NCBI GenBank assembly: GCA_017794925.1 | Contig: CP051238.1 | Location: 2,227,138-2,291,137, forward strand | DNA from: Aestuariibacter sp. | GTDB lineage: Bacteria > Pseudomonadota > Gammaproteobacteria > Enterobacterales > Alteromonadaceae | DNA: 64,000 nt | Direction of reading: 5' to 3' | In this document: positions 57,729 to 64,000 of the stretch, piece by piece | Layout of the letters: every line of letters starts with the position of its first letter | How positions within the stretch are numbered: the first letter of the stretch is position 1 | Notes under the pieces: model-generated | Told to the model about the DNA's origin: nothing | Seen by the model: only the letters and a program-made list of their open reading frames with translations | Databases searched by the model: none | Program-made: the position numbers and the translations under genes

Positions 57729-59702
57729 GTGGATAACAGCTTTGTTCAAATCGTCTTACTCATGCTTATCGCAGTAGTAAGTGTTGCTGTATTCAAGCGT
57801 ATCCACCTGCCGCCCATTCTTGCCTATTTATTTGCCGGCATTATTGCTGGTCCCAGCGGTATCTCTCTATTTGCACATCCAGAAGACATGCACTTACTTG
57901 CCGAAATTGGCATTGTGTTTTTGTTGTTTTCACTCGGTCTGGAATTTTCTTTACCCAAACTACTGGCAATGCGCTCTTTAGTGTTTGGTGCTGGCTTAAT
58001 GCAAATGCTGACGACCACGGTACTGGGTTGTGTTGTGGTGTTGTTGGTAACGGAAGTGTCTGTTTCTGCAGCCATTGTTATGGGGGGGATGCTAGCGTTA
58101 AGTTCTACAGCGATTGTCATTAAACAGGTTACCGAAATGGGCATTTTAAATAATGTCCGTACCCAGCTTGCCGTCAGTATTCTGCTTTTTCAGGATATGG
58201 CCGTTGTCCCGTTTTTGATTGTTATCCCCTTATTGTCTGGCGGTGATTCATCCAGCCTGGCCTGGGCACTGAGTCTCGCGCTGATCAAAGGTGTGGTGGT
58301 GGTGGCCGTACTGATGTCGGTTGGCAAATGGCTCTTGCCCTGGGTATTCCGGGAAGTAGCTCGTACCCGAACCGATGAACTGTTTGTGTTAACGACTATT
58401 CTGGTCGCGTTGCTAGCTGGTGGTCTCACATATGCCTTTGGATTGTCTATGGCTCTGGGCGCATTTCTGGCAGGCATGATGTTGGGAGAAAGCCAGTATA
58501 AGTATCAGCTTGAAGCTGATATTCGTCCCTTCAGGGATATTCTGATGGGACTGTTTTTTGCCACGGTGGGTATGCAACTGGAAATGAGTGTGCTTTTCGA
58601 GTACTGGTACTGGATGGTACTCGGAGTGGCATTATTAATGGTGACCAAAGTCGTGTTAGTGCGTATCTCAGCGAGCTTGTTTGCTATTTCTAACGTCGAT
58701 GCCTGGTCTGCTGGTATTAAACTTTGCCAGGTGGGTGAATTCAGCTTTGTTATTGCGGCGCTGGCAAATACCCATGGTGTCATTACGCCAACGCAGTCTT
58801 CGGTGATAGTCTGCATCGGTGTAATCAGTATGGCGTTGACGCCATTCCTTATTGAGAAGAGTCTGGGGATCGCACAATGGCTTGCACCTGACAGACGCGC
58901 GCTCGAGGGGCAGGAACAAGCTATCTTCGAAGCTGAGGATGTTAGCCAACATGTTGTCATTTGTGGCTTTGGCAGAGTAGGTCAGTCAGTTGCAAGAATG
59001 CTGGATATGGAAGACGTTGACTATGTCGTCGTAGATGTCGATCCCATTCGCGTACACGAGAGTCGCAGTGCGGGGGAGCCCGTTATTTTTGGCGATGCCA
59101 CCCAAAAGGATATCTTGCTCAATGCGAGTGTGGTTAACGCCAAATTAGTCTTAATTACTTTTTCCGACGCAGAAAAAGCGAAACTTGTTATCGATGCTGC
59201 GCGGCAATGCCGGGAAGACATTGACGTCATGGTCAGAACGCATCGTGATGCAGAACTGGATGCGCTTTATAAAGCAGGGGCCAGTCAGGTTGTTCCAGAG
59301 TTGCAAGAAGGCAGCCTGATGTTGATTTCCCAGGTTATGCACTACGCCGGTATTCCTATGTCGCGCATTCTGAAACGCGTGCGGGAAGAACGCAAAGGGC
59401 GTTATGATCATCTGCATGGTTTTTACCCTGGTGAAACGACGGAAATCAGCTATGGCACCATGGACAAGCTGGAGTTTATCCACGCCGTGGTATTGGGTGC
59501 AGATGCATTTGCAATTGGTCGAACGATTTCTGAGTTAGAGAAACTGACTGACAAAGTAAAAATTAAATCATTGCGGCGGGGGGCAGTAGACTATGAGCCT
59601 GAACAGTGGTCGCAGGTATTTGACCCGGGTGATGTGATTGTCATTGCGGGTAAACCCCGACGCGTTGAACGCGCCGAGCGATATTTACTTGAAGGGGACT
59701 AA
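57729..59702 (+). CDS. Kef-type monovalent cation:proton antiporter
   Basis: 657 residues, CPA2 family. About twelve membrane helices (about 5-385) include SLGLEFSLPKLLAM and FAFGLSMALGAFLAGMMLGES. A TrkA-N (RCK) domain begins at about 415 (HVVICGFGRVGQSVARMLD) and a TrkA-C domain follows (about 560-640). It resembles E. coli KefB/KefC and YbaL; potassium export gated by ligand or redox is inferred. A GTG start at 57729 is used. It ends 4 nt into the PspB-like gene on the other strand. Confidence 0.92.
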   Translation: MDNSFVQIVLLMLIAVVSVAVFKRIHLPPILAYLFAGIIAGPSGISLFAHPEDMHLLAEIGIVFLLFSLGLEFSLPKLLAMRSLVFGAGLMQMLTTTVLGCVVVLLVTEVSVSAAIVMGGMLALSSTAIVIKQVTEMGILNNVRTQLAVSILLFQDMAVVPFLIVIPLLSGGDSSSLAWALSLALIKGVVVVAVLMSVGKWLLPWVFREVARTRTDELFVLTTILVALLAGGLTYAFGLSMALGAFLAGMMLGESQYKYQLEADIRPFRDILMGLFFATVGMQLEMSVLFEYWYWMVLGVALLMVTKVVLVRISASLFAISNVDAWSAGIKLCQVGEFSFVIAALANTHGVITPTQSSVIVCIGVISMALTPFLIEKSLGIAQWLAPDRRALEGQEQAIFEAEDVSQHVVICGFGRVGQSVARMLDMEDVDYVVVDVDPIRVHESRSAGEPVIFGDATQKDILLNASVVNAKLVLITFSDAEKAKLVIDAARQCREDIDVMVRTHRDAELDALYKAGASQVVPELQEGSLMLISQVMHYAGIPMSRILKRVREERKGRYDHLHGFYPGETTEISYGTMDKLEFIHAVVLGADAFAIGRTISELEKLTDKVKIKSLRRGAVDYEPEQWSQVFDPGDVIVIAGKPRRVERAERYLLEGD

Positions 59703-59935
59703 GCTACTTTGTCCTGTTCAAGGTCTTTAAACTGTTTTTTAAGATCGTAGCTGGAATCCGTTACGATCTTTTCCAGTGTCGCAATGCGCTCTTTCAGCGC
59801 GATCACCTCGTCTTCAAGTGCGGTAACTTTACCAATGTCGGCACCTTCTGCATGACGGTATCTCTGCTTAATCAAGGTGATAAATACACCCGCGACGATG
59901 GCCACAATAGCGACTGCTGCAGTAAAAAAGCTCAT
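59699..59935 (-). CDS. PspB-like small membrane protein
   Basis: 78 residues. One N-terminal membrane helix (about 4-22) is followed by a basic patch (KQRYRHAE) and a coiled coil (IGKVTALEDEVIALKERIATLEKIVTDSSYDLKKQF), close to the layout of phage shock protein B. PspB helps PspC sense envelope stress. No pspA or pspC is next to it, so it may belong to a broader PspB-like family. Its 3' end overlaps the antiporter stop codon by 4 nt. Confidence 0.65.
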   Translation of the reverse strand: MSFFTAAVAIVAIVAGVFITLIKQRYRHAEGADIGKVTALEDEVIALKERIATLEKIVTDSSYDLKKQFKDLEQDKVA

Positions 59936-60863
<928 letters not shown>

Positions 60864-61059
60864 ATATATTCCTTTTACAATTTCTTTTATTTCTTGAGCA
60901 GTCACTATGACCGACTTGTTTATGCTACGAAAGTTATATGAAGGTGATGTGACAAAAAAACAAGTCGGGTGACATCTTTACTGACACACTGTCATTGATA
61001 TTGACTGTTTGGTCAACAAAAATTGCAAAAGTTCCCTAAATATAAAGAACACAGCGTGA

Positions 61060-62340
61060 TCAGTTTTGTCCTTCGAGGGCCTGAAGCGTGTCTGAAAAAT
61101 GAGTAACCCAATCAACGTATCTGACCGCCATAGGGCCATTGGCATAGCCATATCGGGTATTTTGATAAACATCAGGGGAATGTAACAGGGCAACCTGTTG
61201 CTTTACATTTGCCCAGAGAAAAGGGTCTGCACCGCGTTGCTGCGTCAGTGCAATGGCATCAGTTACATGTTCCAACCCAAGCGCATAGGCTGCTAATAGA
61301 ATTGGACGTTTATCTGGCTGCTGCAGTTTTGCCGGCAATTTTCTGCTCAACGTCGCTAAGTAGGTATCCAAGGCCTGAACCAGTTGTGGTTGCGTGTATG
61401 GGCGCTCTAGCGCCAACGGCGTAGTCATTGATACTGGCATGATGAAAGGCGCCAGTGGATTACCTTCGGTGTGCGGTTGTGTACCTGCCAACACGTTATC
61501 AGCATAACTGATGGCTGCGAGTACATGCCAGGGATATGTTTGTCCGGGAAAGCTAAATGCATCTTTAATCGTATTCAGGTGCAGTAGACTGTGGCCAATG
61601 AACCGGCGTGTCGGCAAAGGCCCTTCTAAAGAATGCAATATTTCTTGAGGCGTTAATGCCAGCGGCAGTGAACCATTGACGCGGCTGCGATGCGAAAAGT
61701 CGAATAGCGCAGCGCGCAAAGCGGTTGAATTCTCACTCAGTAACCACTGATGCGGTAATTGCTCTGCAACAGGATGTGCCGCTAAGTCACTGCCCACCAA
61801 GTGGGTTAGCCGAGTAAACCAGCGTTGAGGCACGATTACACAGTGCTTTGTCTGTTGTCCAAGGGATTGCAGAGCGTTCTCTACGGACTGTGTGCTAAGA
61901 TTTAATCGGCGCTGAGTGCAGGCTGTTGTGTTATTGGCTAAGCTTAATTGAATCTGTTTTCGCTGTTGAAATACCGGGCCGGTTGTCAATCCCTTAGGCA
62001 CGGTGTCGGGTATTACCAGCGGAGAGGCAATGTCGATACTATTGTCGGTCAGTGCTTGCTGTATCGCATCCTGCTGGTAAAAGTGGCGGATTGTAATCTG
62101 CACACCGAGGTAGTCAGCAAACCCTTTTGCTAACGCAATATTTTCACCCTGATAACCGGTGCGCCCGATGGTATCAGTAACCGGGCTATTAATAACGCCC
62201 ACTCGAAGTTGATTCGATTCTAGTATTTCAGGAAGGGTAGAGGCGGCCAGTGAACCGGACTGTGTAAGTGTAATAAAGACACAACATGTCCTTATCATTG
62301 ATTGCCAGAATCGGCTGCATTTTTTATCGCGCAATGTCAT
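61060..62340 (-). CDS. mltF: MltF-like protein with degenerate transglycosylase domain
   Basis: 426 residues, about 90 shorter than E. coli MltF. A signal peptide (about 1-33) is followed by a substrate-binding-protein-like domain (LPEILESNQLRVGVINSPVTD, to about 265). The C-terminal domain keeps the MltF-type PWHVLAAISY, LAAYALGLEHVTDAIALTQQRGADPFLWANVKQQVALL and YGYANGPMAVRYV segments. However, YQESHW, which holds the catalytic glutamate, reads YADNVL, and the SPxGVxGxMM motif is lost. It is the positional orthologue (between tadA and purL), so it is probably a non-hydrolytic relative. Confidence 0.82.
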   Translation of the reverse strand: MTLRDKKCSRFWQSMIRTCCVFITLTQSGSLAASTLPEILESNQLRVGVINSPVTDTIGRTGYQGENIALAKGFADYLGVQITIRHFYQQDAIQQALTDNSIDIASPLVIPDTVPKGLTTGPVFQQRKQIQLSLANNTTACTQRRLNLSTQSVENALQSLGQQTKHCVIVPQRWFTRLTHLVGSDLAAHPVAEQLPHQWLLSENSTALRAALFDFSHRSRVNGSLPLALTPQEILHSLEGPLPTRRFIGHSLLHLNTIKDAFSFPGQTYPWHVLAAISYADNVLAGTQPHTEGNPLAPFIMPVSMTTPLALERPYTQPQLVQALDTYLATLSRKLPAKLQQPDKRPILLAAYALGLEHVTDAIALTQQRGADPFLWANVKQQVALLHSPDVYQNTRYGYANGPMAVRYVDWVTHFSDTLQALEGQN

Positions 62341-62431
62341 TGTTATCAGACCGTACAGCTGAGGTGTTTATAAGTTTCGGCAATGCAGTGCGAAACAGAC
62401 AAAAAATATCCCATAGATTAACGCTTAGCGG

Positions 62432-62460
62432 TTATCAAGCCGCAGCTTTTCCACTATAAT
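62432..62460 (+). promoter_or_regulatory. purL promoter
   Basis: TTATCA (62432-62437) and the consensus -10 TATAAT (62455-62460) with a 17-nt spacer. The start would be near 62467, about 80 nt upstream of purL. No clear PurR box was found. Confidence 0.7.
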
Positions 62461-62545
62461 CCGCGCCACACGACTTCACAACCAGAACCCTGCTTTTTGC
62501 TTAGCGATTAAACAGCGGGTGTTCTCTCAATTTGGGTAGCTTAAT

Positions 62546-64000
62546 ATGTTGGTCCTACGTGGCGCACCTGCATTATCTGACTTTCGTACAGCAAAACTTA
62601 TTCAACGGTTGGCAAATGCTGGCGTTAAGGTAACTCACCTCTACAGCGAATTTGTGCATCTGGTCTCCGCCAGTCAGGCACTGAGTGATGCCGAGCAGGT
62701 AGTCCTGAATAAACTGTTAACTTACGGACCAAAGGCCTCGCAGGAAAGCGCACAAGGCAACCTATTCTTTGTTACCCCTCGCCCGGGTACGATCTCACCC
62801 TGGTCGAGCAAAGCCACCGATATTGCCCATAACTGTGGTCTGGCCGCGGTAGAACGTGTTGAACGCGGTTGTGCTTATTACGTAGAAGTAGAAGGCGATG
62901 TATCGGACGAAACGCGTGCTCTTATTGCTGCTCAATTACATGACCGCATGACCGAGAGCGTATTCGATTCACTTGAAGCAGCAAGTGTATTGTTCGAAAA
63001 AGCGCAACCCAAAGTGTTTACTTCGGTCGACATTCTGGCCAACGGACGCGAAGCATTGGCATCAGCAAACCAAACCCTTGGTTTAGCGTTGGCCGAAGAC
63101 GAAATTGATTATCTTTACGACAATTTTGTGAAGCTGGGCCGTAACCCTAACGATATCGAACTTTACATGTTCGCGCAGGCAAACTCAGAGCATTGCCGTC
63201 ACAAGATTTTTAACGCCGACTGGACTATCGACGGTGAAGTACAGCCTAAGTCGCTGTTTAAAATGATCAAGAACACATTCGAAGTGTGCCCTGAGTATGT
63301 TTTCTCCGCTTATAAAGATAACGCGGCGGTGATGCAGGGCTGGCAGGCTGGCCGTTTCTTCCCTGAGCCACAGTCCCACGAATACATGTACCACCACGAA
63401 GACATTGCGATTCTGATGAAGGTAGAAACGCACAATCACCCCACAGCTATTTCGCCATTCCCTGGCGCAGCTACAGGATCAGGTGGTGAGATTCGTGATG
63501 AAGGTGCCACTGGACGCGGTTCCAAACCAAAAGCCGGTCTGGTCGGTTTTACCGTATCGAACCTGAAGCTGCCTGATGCAGTTCGTCCGTGGGAAATAGA
63601 CTACGGCAAGCCATCGCGTATTGTTAGCGCGCTGGATATTATGATTGAGGGGCCATTGGGTGGAGCGGCTTTTAACAACGAATTTGGCCGTCCAAACCTC
63701 CTTGGGTATTTCCGTACTTACGAGCAGGAAGTGACCAGCTTTAATGGCACCGAAGTCCGTGGTTACCACAAGCCAATCATGCTTGCTGGTGGTTTGGGGA
63801 ACATTCGCCAGGATCATGTTGAGAAAGGCGAGATCACGGTAGGCGCCAAACTCATCGTGTTGGGTGGTCCGGCAATGAATATCGGTCTTGGTGGCGGTGC
63901 GGCTTCGTCGATGGCATCAGGCCAGTCGAGTGAAGATCTGGATTTTGCCTCTGTGCAGCGTGACAACCCTGAAATGGAGCGCCGCTGTCAGGAAGTGATT
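62546..64000 (+). CDS. purL: Phosphoribosylformylglycinamidine synthase, 5' part
   Basis: 485 codons are visible from ATG at 62546, in one open frame to the window edge. The large single-chain PurL of gammaproteobacteria is about 1295 residues, so about 62 percent is missing. The N-terminal PurS-like region ([20 protein letters not shown]), the linker and the start of the first synthetase domain are seen, with [14 protein letters not shown] and [39 protein letters not shown] signature. It makes formylglycinamidine ribonucleotide in purine synthesis. It is divergent from mltF. Confidence 0.96.
   Translation, partial: MLVLRGAPALSDFRTAKLIQRLANAGVKVTHLYSEFVHLVSASQALSDAEQVVLNKLLTYGPKASQESAQGNLFFVTPRPGTISPWSSKATDIAHNCGLAAVERVERGCAYYVEVEGDVSDETRALIAAQLHDRMTESVFDSLEAASVLFEKAQPKVFTSVDILANGREALASANQTLGLALAEDEIDYLYDNFVKLGRNPNDIELYMFAQANSEHCRHKIFNADWTIDGEVQPKSLFKMIKNTFEVCPEYVFSAYKDNAAVMQGWQAGRFFPEPQSHEYMYHHEDIAILMKVETHNHPTAISPFPGAATGSGGEIRDEGATGRGSKPKAGLVGFTVSNLKLPDAVRPWEIDYGKPSRIVSALDIMIEGPLGGAAFNNEFGRPNLLGYFRTYEQEVTSFNGTEVRGYHKPIMLAGGLGNIRQDHVEKGEITVGAKLIVLGGPAMNIGLGGGAASSMASGQSSEDLDFASVQRDNPEMERRCQEVI

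Noticed and set aside
62341..62545. PurR operator upstream of purL
   Set aside because: No sequence close to the PurR palindrome was found; only a sigma-70 promoter is supported.

Overview
The window reads as a chromosomal segment of a marine gammaproteobacterium of the order Alteromonadales. I infer this from gene content and order, such as queA-tgt-yajC-secDF, rpsB-tsf-pyrH-frr-uppS-cdsA-dxr-rseP-bamA-skp, ppnN-queF-syd, yqcC-truC-yqcA and tadA-mltF-purL, and from small families frequent in that order (DUF3192, DUF3301, DUF3549). Most of it is housekeeping. No rRNA, tRNA, CRISPR array, transposase or phage gene was seen.

Layout. 1-5259 (minus): an envelope-stress operon of the yjfIJKLMC type (PspA-like protein, DUF2170, DUF2491, DUF350, DUF1190, ATP-grasp ligase) with a potassium-channel gene inserted after the PspA gene, an intrinsic terminator inside the operon, and a further gene cut by the left edge. 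5500-11606 (plus): a small DUF6471 gene, then queA-tgt (queuosine) and yajC-secD-secF (export). 11663-19367 (minus): comEA-like, NAD-isocitrate dehydrogenase, an HDOD-like gene, DUF3192, ppnN, a GGDEF cyclase and queF. 19506-32243: the conserved syd...yqcC-truC-yqcA locus, here greatly expanded. 32325-36694 (minus): dapD, glnD, map. 37056-56618 (plus): a long translation, lipid, outer-membrane and replication cluster, rpsB to tilS. 56659-62340: a second GGDEF gene, a Kef-type antiporter, a PspB-like gene, tadA and a degenerate mltF. 62546 to the right edge: purL, incomplete.

The most notable content is non-coding. Two stretches (about 22047-22389 and 27697-28031, both plus strand) have no credible protein gene and are packed with GGA motifs (about 23 and 22), many in loops of short hairpins. 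Each ends in an intrinsic terminator, and each has a near-consensus GacA/UvrY box about 180 bp upstream of its inferred start. They share sequence blocks and lie between syd and yqcC, where E. coli carries csrB. I call them two paralogous CsrB-type RNAs that sequester CsrA. They bracket a NYN nuclease gene, a Gfo/Idh oxidoreductase gene and an AT-rich two-gene envelope cassette of unknown function.

Other points: lpxD is missing between skp and fabZ, where a terminator and a 12-nt inverted repeat are found instead; the MltF positional orthologue has lost its catalytic motif; both GGDEF proteins lack a canonical RxxD I-site; and several starts were moved from the longest ORF to better-supported codons (secD, queF, map, rpsB, tsf, cdsA, dxr, yqcC, tadA, comEA and others). 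All calls come from reading the sequence and recalled family knowledge; no database search was run.
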